Shown here piece after piece: positions 17,525 through 27,009 of a stretch of 64,000 nucleotides of DNA. Within the stretch, counting starts at the first letter, position 1; the number at the start of each line of letters is the position of its first letter. Under the pieces are notes generated by a model, which worked only from the letters and a program-made list of their open reading frames with translations, had not been told where the DNA came from and did no database searches. A program made the translations under genes and the position numbers. The stretch is from Sulfolobales archaeon (GTDB lineage: Archaea; Thermoproteota; Thermoprotei_A; Sulfolobales; NBVN01): the NCBI GenBank assembly GCA_025058345.1, contig JANXEN010000001.1, positions 134,481-198,480 of the forward strand. The letters run 5' to 3'.

Positions 17525-17959
17525 TTATCCCCTAATCTCTGAGGTTGAGATAAAGTACTGAATTAAAGTACCTACTTTCCTCCTTAACTCAGAAAGGTGG
17601 GGAGGGTAGAGGTAGAGTTCATTGTTTGTGCGCTCAATGCCAAGAATCTTTGATATGACTGAGACTGCATACTTCTCCCTCACCAACGCAGTAGTTACAT
17701 CCATATCAACCCGTAATTCAAGAATTATGGGTAAAGCTAAGTTATTTAACTCCTCATCACTTACATACTTAAGGAGTGTGTTAAGCTCATCCTTTCTAAA
17801 CATATGGATGCTACCGTCGGAACATACTACGTGTGGATGTTCCTCTATGAGAAGCTCACGTAATTTCTTCCTCTTCATAGGTAAATATCTATTAACAATT
17901 CTTAACTCATAGGTCAGGTATTTTTCTAGGTAATCATCGAAATTAAAGTTGAGTGACAT
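17525..17959 (-). CDS. UPF0216 (DUF61) family protein
   Basis: 144-aa member of the archaeal DUF61/UPF0216 family of unknown role. The family pattern is visible: YLPMKRKKLRELL, then the DGSIHMFRKDEL motif, then LALPIILELRVDMD. The start overlaps the end of the ATPase subunit D gene by 17 nt, making this the last gene of the ATP synthase transcript. Such coupling may be positional rather than functional. No membrane segment or metal motif is seen. Confidence 0.85.
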   Translation of the reverse strand: MSLNFNFDDYLEKYLTYELRIVNRYLPMKRKKLRELLIEEHPHVVCSDGSIHMFRKDELNTLLKYVSDEELNNLALPIILELRVDMDVTTALVREKYAVSVISKILGIERTNNELYLYPPHLSELRRKVGTLIQYFISTSEIRG

Positions 17960-18593
17960 ACGAAGCCCTCGCTTCTAAAATTTCCTTAATTTTCTTCATC
18001 CTAGCCTTATTCTCCCTCTCCCTTTCCTCAAACTTCGCCCTCAAATATTTTATAGTATTTAAAATTCGAGGTATTAAGAAGTGTTCAAGTGCGTTAGCTC
18101 TTCTCTTAGTTCGTGATACCTCATTACCAACTAACTTTATGCTTTCCTCAATCTCTGCTAGCCGCGTAATTAGCTTAAGTGCCTCTTCATAACACCTTAT
18201 AGATTGCTCAATAGATAGAGGTGCGTCAAAATAACTGATTGGAACTTTTTCCCCAACATCGACTTCATAGAAAGGTAGTTTAACGCCCGCATAAATCCTC
18301 GAGCCGACGATTAATGACTTAACGGAAATCCTCCTAGAGATGTATGATTCGGTAGCGCTTATCGGATATGTTAAATATCCTCTCATCGCTAATTCTTGGC
18401 ACTCACATAACTTTCTATGTAGTTCCTCACGCACGCTGATTGCCTCCTTAATTAATGAGATCAATTCCTGCGACAGAATCACCAATCTATCCTTCAATAT
18501 CTTATGTAGTCTCCTAGCAATGGCTAATCTACGCCTAAGCCTTATTAACTCCATCTTGGTGGGTCTAGTTATCTTAAGTGTTTGCTGAGACAT
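17943..18593 (-). CDS. atpD: A-type ATP synthase subunit D
   Basis: Central-stalk rotor subunit of the A1 domain, a long antiparallel coiled coil. It begins LKITRPTKMELIRLRRRLAIA and has a second heptad-rich helix near the C-terminus (RRANALEHFLIPRILNTIKYL region, partly quoted). The length of 216 aa is normal. The ATG at 18593 lies 5 nt after a GGTG core, and I prefer it to an in-frame GTG 6 nt upstream. It follows atpB with a 15-nt gap. Confidence 0.94.
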   Translation of the reverse strand: MSQQTLKITRPTKMELIRLRRRLAIARRLHKILKDRLVILSQELISLIKEAISVREELHRKLCECQELAMRGYLTYPISATESYISRRISVKSLIVGSRIYAGVKLPFYEVDVGEKVPISYFDAPLSIEQSIRCYEEALKLITRLAEIEESIKLVGNEVSRTKRRANALEHFLIPRILNTIKYLRAKFEERERENKARMKKIKEILEARASYVTQL

Positions 18594-18608
18594 CAACACA
18601 CCTAAGAG

Positions 18609-20003
18609 TTATGACCTATATTTTGGATGGTACTTCCGTATATAATCTACACCTATAAGTTTTAACTCATCTTCGGGAAGAGTGGCCAGTAGGTCCCAAC
18701 CTACGTTAAGGGTCTCTTCTATAGACCTCCTCTCAAACTCACCCTGATTTATAAATCTTCTCTCAAATAGGTCTGCGAAGTTTAAATATTTCCTATCCCT
18801 ATCGCTTAAGGACTCACTACCAACGATGGCTGTGAGTTCTCTTAAGTATTGACCCTCAGCATAAGCAGATACTAACTGCATAAATACCTGGTAATGGTCC
18901 TCCCTAGTCTTCCCAGTACCTATCCCATCCTTCATTAACCTAGATAGTGAGAGGAGGACATCTACTGGTGGGTAAACACCTTTTCTAAATAAATCCCTTG
19001 AGAGGACTATCTGACCCTCCGTTATATATCCGGTGAGGTCAGGTATTGGATGCGTTATGTCATCATCAGGCATAGTCAGTATAGGCATCTGAGTTATTGA
19101 ACCTTTCTTACCGTTTATTCTACCGGCCCTTTCGTAAATTGTAGCAAGGTCTGTATACATGTATCCGGGATAACCACGCCTCCCTGGAACCTCCTCACGC
19201 GCAGCGCTTAATTCACGTAAGGCTTCACAGTAATTCGTGATATCAACCATTAAGACAAGGACGTGGGTATCATACCTCCATGCAAGGAATTCTGCGACAG
19301 TCAACGCAACCCTAGGAGTAGCTATCCTCTCTATAGTGGGTGCTGAGGCAGTATTGATTATGGAGACCACGTTCTCAATCGTTGATGCAGTCCTTAACGA
19401 ATTCATGAAGTAGTATGCATCCTCATAAGTAACACCTATAGCTGCAAATACAACCGCGAAACGTTCTTCGGAACCCCTAACCCTTGCCTGTCTAACTATC
19501 TGCGTAGCTATCCGGTTATGGGGCAATCCAGACCCGCTAAATATAGGTAACTTCTGCCCCCTAACTATAGAGAGCAAACCGTCAATTGATGATACTCCAG
19601 TCTCTATAAATTCTGAAGGCGGTAACCTACTCGCTGGGTTTATAGGTACGCCGTTGATATCTAGAAAATCCTCGGGAATTATATTAGGGCCTCCATCTAT
19701 GGGTCTCCCAAGACCATCCATTACCCGCCCAAACATATCGGAAGATACTGGTATCCTAAGGGACTCACCCTTAAATCTAACCTTAGATGTTTTGACGTTA
19801 ACCTCACTGACACCTCCGAAGACCTGAATTACTGTTGCATCTCTAGATACGTCGATCACTTGACCTAATCTCGACTCACCGCTCTCTAAAACAACTTCAA
19901 CTATTTCACTATACCTTACACCGGGGATGGATTTTATGAAGAGTAATGACCCCTTAGCGCTTAAAACACTTCTCAATTCCTTAATGGATAGTGTGTAGTT
20001 CAA
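18609..20003 (-). CDS. atpB: A-type ATP synthase subunit B
   Basis: Non-catalytic regulatory subunit of the A3B3 head (464 aa). It has the family features [17 protein letters not shown] and [15 protein letters not shown], the latter in place of a P-loop as usual for B subunits. [24 protein letters not shown] and the C-terminal YHPKY are also present. The TTG start overlaps the atpA stop (TTGA), so its synthesis is coupled to the catalytic subunit. Confidence 0.97.
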   Translation of the reverse strand: MNYTLSIKELRSVLSAKGSLLFIKSIPGVRYSEIVEVVLESGESRLGQVIDVSRDATVIQVFGGVSEVNVKTSKVRFKGESLRIPVSSDMFGRVMDGLGRPIDGGPNIIPEDFLDINGVPINPASRLPPSEFIETGVSSIDGLLSIVRGQKLPIFSGSGLPHNRIATQIVRQARVRGSEERFAVVFAAIGVTYEDAYYFMNSLRTASTIENVVSIINTASAPTIERIATPRVALTVAEFLAWRYDTHVLVLMVDITNYCEALRELSAAREEVPGRRGYPGYMYTDLATIYERAGRINGKKGSITQMPILTMPDDDITHPIPDLTGYITEGQIVLSRDLFRKGVYPPVDVLLSLSRLMKDGIGTGKTREDHYQVFMQLVSAYAEGQYLRELTAIVGSESLSDRDRKYLNFADLFERRFINQGEFERRSIEETLNVGWDLLATLPEDELKLIGVDYIRKYHPKYRS

Positions 20004-21772
20004 CCCACTACCCCCTTAACCAAGTTGTTAAACGACTCCTCAATCTCGTTGACGATGTTTACGTAGAACTTACTGAACTCATTTGGACTGACCTCCTTCA
20101 TTCTCGAGATCTTAGCTCTAATAGGTAATTCCTTAATACTAACTAACGGTACACCCTGAAGGAGTACATCATATGCCTTCTTATAGTACTTGAGTATTAT
20201 ATCCATCATCATTAAGGTCTTTTCAGGAGGTGAATACGAATCTATGGGGTGGTAAGCACTTTGTTGTAGGAAATCCTCTCTAATCATCTTAGAAACCTCA
20301 AGTATGAGCTTATCCTGATCAGGCAATGCATCAGGACCTACTAGTCGAACTATCTCCATTAACTCAGCCTCCTTCTGGAGTAGTCTGAGGAACTCCCTCC
20401 TCAACTCACTCCAAGACGTATTAAACTTAGACCACCATGCACTGACGTTATCGACGTAGAGCGAGTAACTTAATAACCAACTAACTGATGGGAAATGCCT
20501 CCTATTAGCTAGTGAAACGTCTAAAGATATTAAAGTACCTATATATCTAAGCGTATTCTGCGTAACTGGTTCACTGAAGTCAGCTCCTGGGGGTGATACA
20601 GCTCCAAATATGGTTAAGGAACCACTCCTGCTGGGATTTCCTACACATTCCACTCGCCCAGATCTTTCGTAGAAGCTAGCGAGTCTAGAACCTAAATACG
20701 CTGGAAAACCTTCCTCCCCAGGCATTTCCTCCATCCTCGCACTTATCTCACGCATCGCCTCAGCCCATCTAGAAGTCGAGTCAGCAACTAGGAGGACGTC
20801 ATACCCCATATCCCTAAAGTACTCCCCCAAGGTTGCTCCTAAGAAGACGCTTGTCTCCCTAGCCGCTACCGGCATGTTTGAAGTATTGGCAATGAATATA
20901 GCTTTTTCATACAGTGGCCTTCCAGATGATGGATCAACTAACTTCTTAAAGCTATGTAGCGCATCAGCCATCTCATTACCTCTCTCACCACAACCGACGT
21001 AGATGTTTATATGGGTTCTACTCCACTTAGTTAGTGTTTGAAGCAATACTGTTTTACCGCTTCCGAAACCCCCTGGAACAGCTGCCTTACCTCCTACCGC
21101 CACTGGAAATAACGCGTCAAGAACCCTTGTCCCAGTAATTAAAAGCTCTGTAGGTTCTAACCTCCTCACGTAGGGCCTTGACTTCCTGATAGGCCACTCC
21201 TGATACATCTTGATGTTGAAGACTTTACCGCCGCTCTCAACCCTAGCTATGACTTCATCAACTCTATAGTCACCATCACCTACTACTTCCTTCAAATAAC
21301 CTGATACACCATGTGGAACCATTATCTTATGAGTCATTATGGGTGTTTCCTCAACATACCCTATTATGTCGTTGGGTCCAACCTTAGAGCCTATCTCTAA
21401 CCCCTTCTCTCTTCTGAAAAACCACTTAACGTCTTTAGGTAACGATGATGCCTTAACACCTCTTTTAACGAAGGGACCTATCAACACCTCCAACTCTGAT
21501 AACGGTCTTTGAAGACCGTCGAAGACCTTACCTATTAAGCCAGGACCTAACTCAGCTGAAAGTAATTTTCCACTGCCTTCAACCGGCTCTCCAACGCTTA
21601 CGCCGGAGGTATCTTCGTAAACTTGAATGAACGCTTTATCACCTTGAATACCTATGATCTCACCTATCAATGCGTCATTCCCTATATAGACCACTTCATA
21701 GATCATAGAACCACTCATGTTCTCAGCAATCACTAGAGGTCCTGAAACTCTCCATACCTTACCGATAACCAC
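20000..21772 (-). CDS. atpA: A-type ATP synthase subunit A (catalytic)
   Basis: Catalytic nucleotide-binding subunit (590 aa). The P-loop is [12 protein letters not shown], preceded by the family-typical [12 protein letters not shown], with Walker B and arginine-finger regions in [20 protein letters not shown]. The A-specific insertion is present near residues 110-200. A GTG start lies 8 nt after GGAGGTG, the strongest ribosome-binding site in the operon, which fits a subunit needed in three copies. Confidence 0.97.
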   Translation of the reverse strand: MVIGKVWRVSGPLVIAENMSGSMIYEVVYIGNDALIGEIIGIQGDKAFIQVYEDTSGVSVGEPVEGSGKLLSAELGPGLIGKVFDGLQRPLSELEVLIGPFVKRGVKASSLPKDVKWFFRREKGLEIGSKVGPNDIIGYVEETPIMTHKIMVPHGVSGYLKEVVGDGDYRVDEVIARVESGGKVFNIKMYQEWPIRKSRPYVRRLEPTELLITGTRVLDALFPVAVGGKAAVPGGFGSGKTVLLQTLTKWSRTHINIYVGCGERGNEMADALHSFKKLVDPSSGRPLYEKAIFIANTSNMPVAARETSVFLGATLGEYFRDMGYDVLLVADSTSRWAEAMREISARMEEMPGEEGFPAYLGSRLASFYERSGRVECVGNPSRSGSLTIFGAVSPPGADFSEPVTQNTLRYIGTLISLDVSLANRRHFPSVSWLLSYSLYVDNVSAWWSKFNTSWSELRREFLRLLQKEAELMEIVRLVGPDALPDQDKLILEVSKMIREDFLQQSAYHPIDSYSPPEKTLMMMDIILKYYKKAYDVLLQGVPLVSIKELPIRAKISRMKEVSPNEFSKFYVNIVNEIEESFNNLVKGVVG

Positions 21773-21777
21773 TATAT

Positions 21778-22131
21778 CTACACCTCCAACGATATGCCTA
21801 TATAATACCTAAGTAGCTGAAGATAATAATCCTTAACATTAAATTTATCTGAAGTTCTTATATCGGGCAGATATATTACTTTCGGTGCCTGAACTGAGTT
21901 GAAAACTTCGTTAAAGACCTCCCTAAGCGTATCCTGCACTAGAACTAAACCTATACCTTCATTGAGTAGCATCTCAAGAAATTCCTTAATGGTTTCCCTC
22001 ACCATATCTACACCCGCATTTAAATCAATAATTAAGATCTTACTCAGACCTAACAGCTTGATACTGCGTATATATAGTTCATCACCTATGGCTGCTATAC
22101 CTACCTTCTTAACGTGAGCTGCCATACACAT
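21778..22131 (-). CDS. atpF: A-type ATP synthase subunit F
   Basis: Small regulatory rotor subunit (117 aa). After the start comes KKVGIAAIGDELYIRSIKLLG, then a Rossmann-like GIGLVLVQDTLREV and PKVIYLPDI. The start overlaps the end of atpC by 23 nt; an internal ATG two codons later is also possible. The order C-F-A-B-D matches other archaeal operons. Confidence 0.9.
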   Translation of the reverse strand: MCMAAHVKKVGIAAIGDELYIRSIKLLGLSKILIIDLNAGVDMVRETIKEFLEMLLNEGIGLVLVQDTLREVFNEVFNSVQAPKVIYLPDIRTSDKFNVKDYYLQLLRYYIGISLEV

Positions 22132-23077
22132 CGACCAAAGCCTTTATAGAATTCTTTACATAAGTTTGTCCTAAGTTATTCGTAAAACTATAGATTATGT
22201 AGGACATGGTAATGGCTTCCCAATCCTTAATCAGCAAGTAATGTAATAGAACATCATAGCTTAGTGGGCTGTATTTCAGGGAGGAGGTTGTGAGTATATA
22301 CTTAAACACATTGCTTACGTAATCGTATAGGTTTATATTTAAGTTACTTACTACAAATCTGTATATAGAGTAGTCGTACTTCCTTAGTAATTCGTCAGTG
22401 TCCTCCCCTCTTAGTAATTTTCTCTTAAACGAGGTATCGAATATATGGAAATCCCTTAAAGTAAGCAACACATGCCGCAACTTTATAGAATCTACTAACT
22501 TACTGCAATCTGAAATTAGGTTATTCCAGTAATGATCATTAAATTCCATCTCCAATCTACCTAAATCTATCCCATCTAACTTATGGTTGATGTAGCTGTA
22601 TAGAACTTCAGTTAATATTGAGTTGTTAAACTCTTTACAATTCCTTAATACTTCTATTACATCACTCACATCATCTGTATTTAGTAACTCATTCAAACAT
22701 TTGAATACAGACCTAGGCTTCTCAAAACCTCCGACCTGTAGGTATTTAATGGAATCAACTAATGTATATATCGCGTATTTAGTTAGGTACGTTTTTACGA
22801 ACTTAATTAGGTCTGCTGAAGCGTTACCGACGATGCTTAATAATTCGTTAATCCAACACTTACATAATTCAGCGTATATGGTATTTACGCTTAGCCTCTC
22901 ATCAAGCTTAATGTAATCATATAAGCATTTTACAACATCGTATCCGTTGATGATTGTTAGAACGTCGTTGAGTGTCGCTATCTCCGACTCAATGACTTTC
23001 TTAACATCCCTGATGTTAAGGACTTTTAGGCTTCTAAGCCTTAACTCACATAGTGCTGAGAAGTCATTAACTCTCAA
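22109..23077 (-). CDS. atpC: A-type ATP synthase subunit C (divergent)
   Basis: 322-aa helical protein in the place of subunit C, which links the central stalk to the membrane c-ring. Sequence similarity is weak by eye. Supporting features are the all-helical make-up, the V-ATPase d/C-like repeats (LLNTDDVSDVIEVLRNCKEF and similar), the length, and its position between E and F with an ATGA overlap to atpE. It is lysine- and asparagine-rich and clearly faster-evolving than its neighbours. Confidence 0.8.
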   Translation of the reverse strand: MRVNDFSALCELRLRSLKVLNIRDVKKVIESEIATLNDVLTIINGYDVVKCLYDYIKLDERLSVNTIYAELCKCWINELLSIVGNASADLIKFVKTYLTKYAIYTLVDSIKYLQVGGFEKPRSVFKCLNELLNTDDVSDVIEVLRNCKEFNNSILTEVLYSYINHKLDGIDLGRLEMEFNDHYWNNLISDCSKLVDSIKLRHVLLTLRDFHIFDTSFKRKLLRGEDTDELLRKYDYSIYRFVVSNLNINLYDYVSNVFKYILTTSSLKYSPLSYDVLLHYLLIKDWEAITMSYIIYSFTNNLGQTYVKNSIKALVDVYGSSR

Positions 23078-23682
23078 GTACGTACCTCCTTAAAAACTGT
23101 TGATAGAAGCTTACCTATAATTACGTTTAAACCTCTCTCAAGCCTGGTGAGGTAGGTGTTATCTACCAATAGTGAGTCATCACTGCTTCCAAGCATAAGG
23201 CCTCCAAGATACATATCATCTAATGTTTTAACTTCCACGAAATCCTTCAGACCTTCCTCAACCAGTACTTCATTGATTAATTCTAAGTCGGATTTAACGA
23301 CGTAGACCTTAAACCTATTGAAACCCTTAAACACCTCATTATTTAATGACTCCTTAAGGAGATTCCTTAGGGAATGAAGCCGTGTGTTACGGTCTATAGA
23401 TTTCAGTCTATTGATTAAGTTTGTTCTGACGTCTCTTAAGATCTCGTTCTTCAGTGTTAGTAACTCTATATTCAACTTAAATAACTCGTTGCTGTACATC
23501 CTCTCATAATTACTTCTTAACTCCCTATATCGCCGCTCGCTCTCCTCCTTAACCCTCTCCTCATAGACCTTCAAACTACTGGCGACTAATTCCTTAGCTT
23601 TAATTTCCGCGTTCTTTATGATTTCCTCTGCTCTTTCTCTAGCCTTCGATAGAATCCCATCTCTTAAGGACTCTATACTCAT
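23074..23682 (-). CDS. atpE: A-type ATP synthase subunit E
   Basis: Peripheral-stalk subunit (202 aa). A long charged N-terminal coiled coil (GILSKARERAEEIIKNAEIK) is followed by a globular C-terminal domain with GGLMLGSSDDSLLVDNTYLTRL. It normally pairs with subunit H, which is not encoded here and must lie elsewhere. It starts 10 nt after atpK. Confidence 0.92.
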   Translation of the reverse strand: MSIESLRDGILSKARERAEEIIKNAEIKAKELVASSLKVYEERVKEESERRYRELRSNYERMYSNELFKLNIELLTLKNEILRDVRTNLINRLKSIDRNTRLHSLRNLLKESLNNEVFKGFNRFKVYVVKSDLELINEVLVEEGLKDFVEVKTLDDMYLGGLMLGSSDDSLLVDNTYLTRLERGLNVIIGKLLSTVFKEVRT

Positions 23683-23692
23683 TAAGGGACAC

Positions 23693-24166
23693 CTAGATAG
23701 GTAGGCCGGAAGTCATTAACACTAATATCAACCCGAATACCATTCCTAGTATTCCAAATAATTCTTCATATGCTGCAAGGATTAGTGAAGACGTTAATAT
23801 CTTACCTTTAGTCTTAGGCAGCTCTAAAATGCCTTGCATACATACAACCCCTTGGAAATATGCTGAGAAGGCTTCAGCTATAAATACCATTAAACCAACT
23901 CCGACAATAGCTAATGACTTAAACTGCGTTAATTGTGTCGCTGGAAGAACGATCATTAACGTGTAGAAAGTAAATATAAAGCCGTAGAATGTCTGAGTCA
24001 TCGGTAGAGTAGAAAGCAGTAGAACGTACTTAAACTGCTCAGGTTCTTCAGCAAGTACTGAAAGTCCCGCAGGAGCTGCCCTACTAATACCTGCTGCAGA
24101 TCCGAGGACACCGCCAGCAATACCTAACGTAGCGCCAAACGATGCCAGTGCTATTAAGGCATCCAT
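23693..24166 (-). CDS. atpK: A-type ATP synthase subunit K (rotor-ring proteolipid)
   Basis: Membrane rotor subunit of 157 aa with four transmembrane helices made of two fused hairpins. The ion-binding carboxylate is present in hairpin 2 (AAYEELFGILG), but hairpin 1 has LPMTQTFYGF with Gln at the corresponding place. This gives one ion site per four helices, as in V-type rings. The ATG at 24166 is 5 nt after GGTG. It is the first gene of the operon, with a TATA-like GGTTTTAAATTT about 25-40 nt upstream. Confidence 0.93.
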   Translation of the reverse strand: MDALIALASFGATLGIAGGVLGSAAGISRAAPAGLSVLAEEPEQFKYVLLLSTLPMTQTFYGFIFTFYTLMIVLPATQLTQFKSLAIVGVGLMVFIAEAFSAYFQGVVCMQGILELPKTKGKILTSSLILAAYEELFGILGMVFGLILVLMTSGLPI

Positions 24167-24264
24167 CAAATCACCAGCTAATTAGTTAAGTGGAAATTTA
24201 AAACCTTAAGGGCCGATAACCACGAGATTAAGTATTGAAGCCTCCATTAACGGAACACTAGCTC

Positions 24265-24459
24265 TTAGGTTTGCAGTCTAGACTGAAGCTCCTTCCTAAA
24301 CATCTCTAAATCCATGCTGTCTCTATACCTAGATAGCTCAATCAACATTACCTTGCCCCTATATATGCACCTTAAGACCTCTTTATCTTTATATCTGTAA
24401 ATATCAATCACCTTCAAACCTAGTTTTTGGGCTTCCACTGAATACCTGCTTAGTTTCAC
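24265..24459 (-). CDS. small hypothetical protein, 64 aa
   Basis: A short basic, soluble protein of unknown family. The GTG start has a GGTG core 8 nt upstream, the same signal used by its neighbours, which is the main argument that it is real. It contains alternating strands and a helix (RYRDSMDLEMFRKELQSRL). It lies between tRNA-His and the ATP synthase operon on the same strand, about 100 nt before atpK, which has its own TATA-like element. Confidence 0.5.
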   Translation of the reverse strand: MKLSRYSVEAQKLGLKVIDIYRYKDKEVLRCIYRGKVMLIELSRYRDSMDLEMFRKELQSRLQT

Positions 24460-24517
24460 AGCTTCTACACCACAACTTAGCTTTATTGAGGGGTAAAATC
24501 TTTTTCCATTTATGTGG

Positions 24518-24609
24518 GGCCGCGGCCGGGATTTGAACCCGGGACCTCGGGATCTCCACCCCTTTAGGAGCCCACAGTCCCGCGCTCTTCCAGACTGAGC
24601 TACCGCGGC
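24518..24609 (-). tRNA. tRNA-His(GTG) with an 18-nt intron at 37/38
   Basis: Minus-strand cloverleaf. Acceptor GCCGCGG/CCGCGGC, discriminator C73 and an encoded G at -1 (24610) are the archaeal identity elements for histidine. CCA is encoded at 24515-24517. The anticodon stem CGGGA/TCCCG encloses loop CTGTGG-A, anticodon GTG, interrupted after position 37 by an intron at 24554-24571. This is the canonical archaeal intron site with a bulge-helix-bulge fold. Confidence 0.96.
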
Positions 24610-24742
24610 CGCAATCTACACTACATATTTATGTACAGTTCTTAAAACTTTTTACCTACTATAGACTTACGTAATTCTAATGAGTTATTTAAAACTATAT
24701 ATGCATCATTGCGACTACTTAACTTAGATAGTGGTGTAGCAG

Positions 24743-26284
24743 ATGAGTAATGTTAAGATCGTTGGTGAGGAGGTATATGTGCCGGACTCTACAGTAATTG
24801 TTAACGGAGTGCTACGTAAGTTGTTGAGTGATGGGAAGCTTTCGGGTAGATTAGTTATTTCCCGCGAACTTATAGAGTATTTCGAAGGTCTAGCTAATGA
24901 AGGAAGGAGTCTTGGGTTTATAGGACTTGAAGAACTACGTATGATTAGAGCATTAAGTAATAAACATGATGTTACGGTTGACCATCTAGCTATTAATAAG
25001 AGGTTCGAAAACGTTGATACAGCTATTTTAGAATTCACCTACGATTTAGGGGGCACTTTAATAACTTCGAGTAAGGTGCAGGCATTAGCTGCTGACGTAT
25101 TAGGAATTAAGGTGTACTATATAGCTTCAACTAATGATGCTAGCTTAGTTCTCGATAAATTCTTCGATAAGGATACGATGAGTGTGCATTTAAAGGAGGG
25201 TGTTAAACCCTTAGCTAAGAAGGGGCGGCCTGGTAAATGGTATTTAGTTGAATTAGACTCCAACTCGTTGACAAGAGATGATGTGGAGTTAATTGCTAAT
25301 GAGGTTATGGAACTCGCTAGAAATAGCTTAGAAAGTATAATTGAGGTCGATAGGTTGGGGTCAACTATAGTTCAATTAGGTGATTATAGGGTAATCATAA
25401 CTAGACCTCCAATGAGTGATGGGTGGGAGATCACCGCAGTAAGGCCATTAGTTAGACCTAGGCTTGAGGACTACAAGCTGCCTGAAAAACTCCTTAAGAG
25501 ATTTGAGGAAAGGGCTGAGGGTATATTAATTGCAGGTGCTCCAGGTATGGGTAAAACGACCTTCGCTCAAGCACTTACTGAATACTACTTAAGGAGTAGG
25601 AAGGTGGTGAAGACCATTGAATCACCTAGAGATATGAAGTTACCGCCGCAGGTAACTCAGTACTCTAAAGTATACGCATCATCTGACGAGCTACATGACG
25701 TACTACTACTTAGTAGGCCTGATTATACAGTTTTTGATGAGATGAGGACTGATGAGGACTTCAAACTATACGTAGATTTACGTCTAGCTGGGATCGGTAT
25801 GGTAGGGGTAGTTCATGCGACAACACCTATAGATGCGCTGCAAAGGTTCATAAGGAGAGTTGACTTAGGTATGATACCTAGCATAATAGATACTGTTGTG
25901 TTCATAGATAGGGGTGAGGTCAGTAAGGTTTACGTTGTTGGTATGACTGTTAAACTACCTACAGGCCTTAAGGAGGCTGATCTAGCTCGTCCGGTAGTTG
26001 AGGTTAGGGACTTCCTAACGGACGAGTTAGAGTACGAGATATACACCTTCGGTGAGCAGACTGTAGTGGTTCCTATTAGGGGGTTAATGAAGACGGGCCT
26101 TGAACGTAGGCTGAAGAACATCATAGCGAGGGATATACCTTCAGCTGACGTTAAGATTAACGGTAAATCCGTAACTGTGTACGTAACTAAGGATGAGTTA
26201 AAGCATTTGAGGAAAGCCGCTAAGAAACTTAAGAGGTTAGAGCAGGAGTATGGAGTTGAGGTAGACGTTAAGGTAATTGAATGA
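24743..26284 (+). CDS. pina: PIN-domain / PilT-type ATPase (PINA-like)
   Basis: 513-aa protein with three modules. The first is an N-terminal PIN nuclease-like domain (VPDSTVIVNGVL, LEELRMIRAL, TSSKVQALAADVLGI). The second is a PilT/VirB11-like ATPase with Walker A GAPGMGKTTFA near residue 265 and Walker B region YTVFDEMRTDED. The third is a C-terminal KH-like domain rich in lysine. This matches archaeal PINA, a hexameric ATPase reported to act on Holliday junctions with Hjc and Hjm. The ATG lies 6 nt after GGTG. It overlaps the SWIM-protein gene as ATGA, suggesting a joint role in recombination. Confidence 0.9.
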   Translation: MSNVKIVGEEVYVPDSTVIVNGVLRKLLSDGKLSGRLVISRELIEYFEGLANEGRSLGFIGLEELRMIRALSNKHDVTVDHLAINKRFENVDTAILEFTYDLGGTLITSSKVQALAADVLGIKVYYIASTNDASLVLDKFFDKDTMSVHLKEGVKPLAKKGRPGKWYLVELDSNSLTRDDVELIANEVMELARNSLESIIEVDRLGSTIVQLGDYRVIITRPPMSDGWEITAVRPLVRPRLEDYKLPEKLLKRFEERAEGILIAGAPGMGKTTFAQALTEYYLRSRKVVKTIESPRDMKLPPQVTQYSKVYASSDELHDVLLLSRPDYTVFDEMRTDEDFKLYVDLRLAGIGMVGVVHATTPIDALQRFIRRVDLGMIPSIIDTVVFIDRGEVSKVYVVGMTVKLPTGLKEADLARPVVEVRDFLTDELEYEIYTFGEQTVVVPIRGLMKTGLERRLKNIIARDIPSADVKINGKSVTVYVTKDELKHLRKAAKKLKRLEQEYGVEVDVKVIE

Positions 26285-26676
26285 CCGTAAACTATAGGTC
26301 TGTTAAGGAGTCTTTGGAGCGTGTTAGAGACTTAAGCAACTTAAGTGATAGAGTTAAAGAATCACTATATGAGAAGAGAGTTTTAAGGTTAGTATGTGGC
26401 GATACATATTTATGGATTTTCAATAGTAGGGATAGAGACTACCTAATTATTCCAAGAATGTATTGTAGTTGTATGGATTTCGAGCTGAACGTAGTTATTA
26501 GGAAGACAAAAAAGTATTGCTACCACTTAATAACTCAGCACATTGCTGAAGGGAGAGCGTTATTTAAGGAACTACATGTCAGTAAGGAATCACTCAATGA
26601 TATATTGGTTGAGGTTTTATACATCGGTAGGAGCAGCACCTTAAGGAAATTATTAGCATATGGTGGAAACAGTTAA
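26281..26676 (+). CDS. SWIM-type zinc-finger protein
   Basis: 131-aa protein whose centre reads CSCMDF...KKYCYHLI, the CxC-xn-CxH pattern of SWIM zinc fingers. An N-terminal helical region precedes it and LGRSSTLRKLLAY-like sequence ends it. SWIM domains occur in DNA-associated proteins, including the Shu2/SWS1 recombination factors with archaeal relatives. Coupling to the PINA-like gene by ATGA overlap supports a recombination link, which is inference. Confidence 0.75.
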   Translation: MTVNYRSVKESLERVRDLSNLSDRVKESLYEKRVLRLVCGDTYLWIFNSRDRDYLIIPRMYCSCMDFELNVVIRKTKKYCYHLITQHIAEGRALFKELHVSKESLNDILVEVLYIGRSSTLRKLLAYGGNS

Positions 26677-26709
26677 ATAAACCTTAAACACTGGAAATAC
26701 GGTGTGTTA

Positions 26710-27009
26710 ATGGGAAGGAGGAGTAGGAAGAGGTATAAGAAGGTAGGGGCAGCTTTAAGGAGAGCTCCCAGCAGATTCCAATGTCCGACATGTGGATTAA
26801 TGACTTTAACTGTTAGTATAGATAGGGACGTGGGTAGTGCTGTAGTTTCCTGCAGTAATCAGAAGTGCGGTTTAAGAGCCACATTGGCAAATGTACCTAA
26901 AATATATCAAGAGGTTGATATCTACGCTAAGTTCCTTGATAAATTTACCGAAGGTAGTATAGAGGTTGTCTATAGTCGAGGTGTTGAGGGGGATGAGGTG
27001 GAGGGGTAA
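26710..27009 (+). CDS. elf1: Elf1-type transcription elongation factor
   Basis: 99-aa zinc-ribbon protein. A very basic N-terminus (GRRSRKRYKKVG) is followed by CPTCG and CSNQKCG zinc ligands and an acidic tail, the make-up of archaeal and eukaryotic Elf1. That factor binds RNA polymerase near the DNA entry channel. I start at ATG 26710, 5 nt after GGTG (26701-26704). The end overlaps the GGGP synthase gene by 17 nt. Confidence 0.88.
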   Translation: MGRRSRKRYKKVGAALRRAPSRFQCPTCGLMTLTVSIDRDVGSAVVSCSNQKCGLRATLANVPKIYQEVDIYAKFLDKFTEGSIEVVYSRGVEGDEVEG

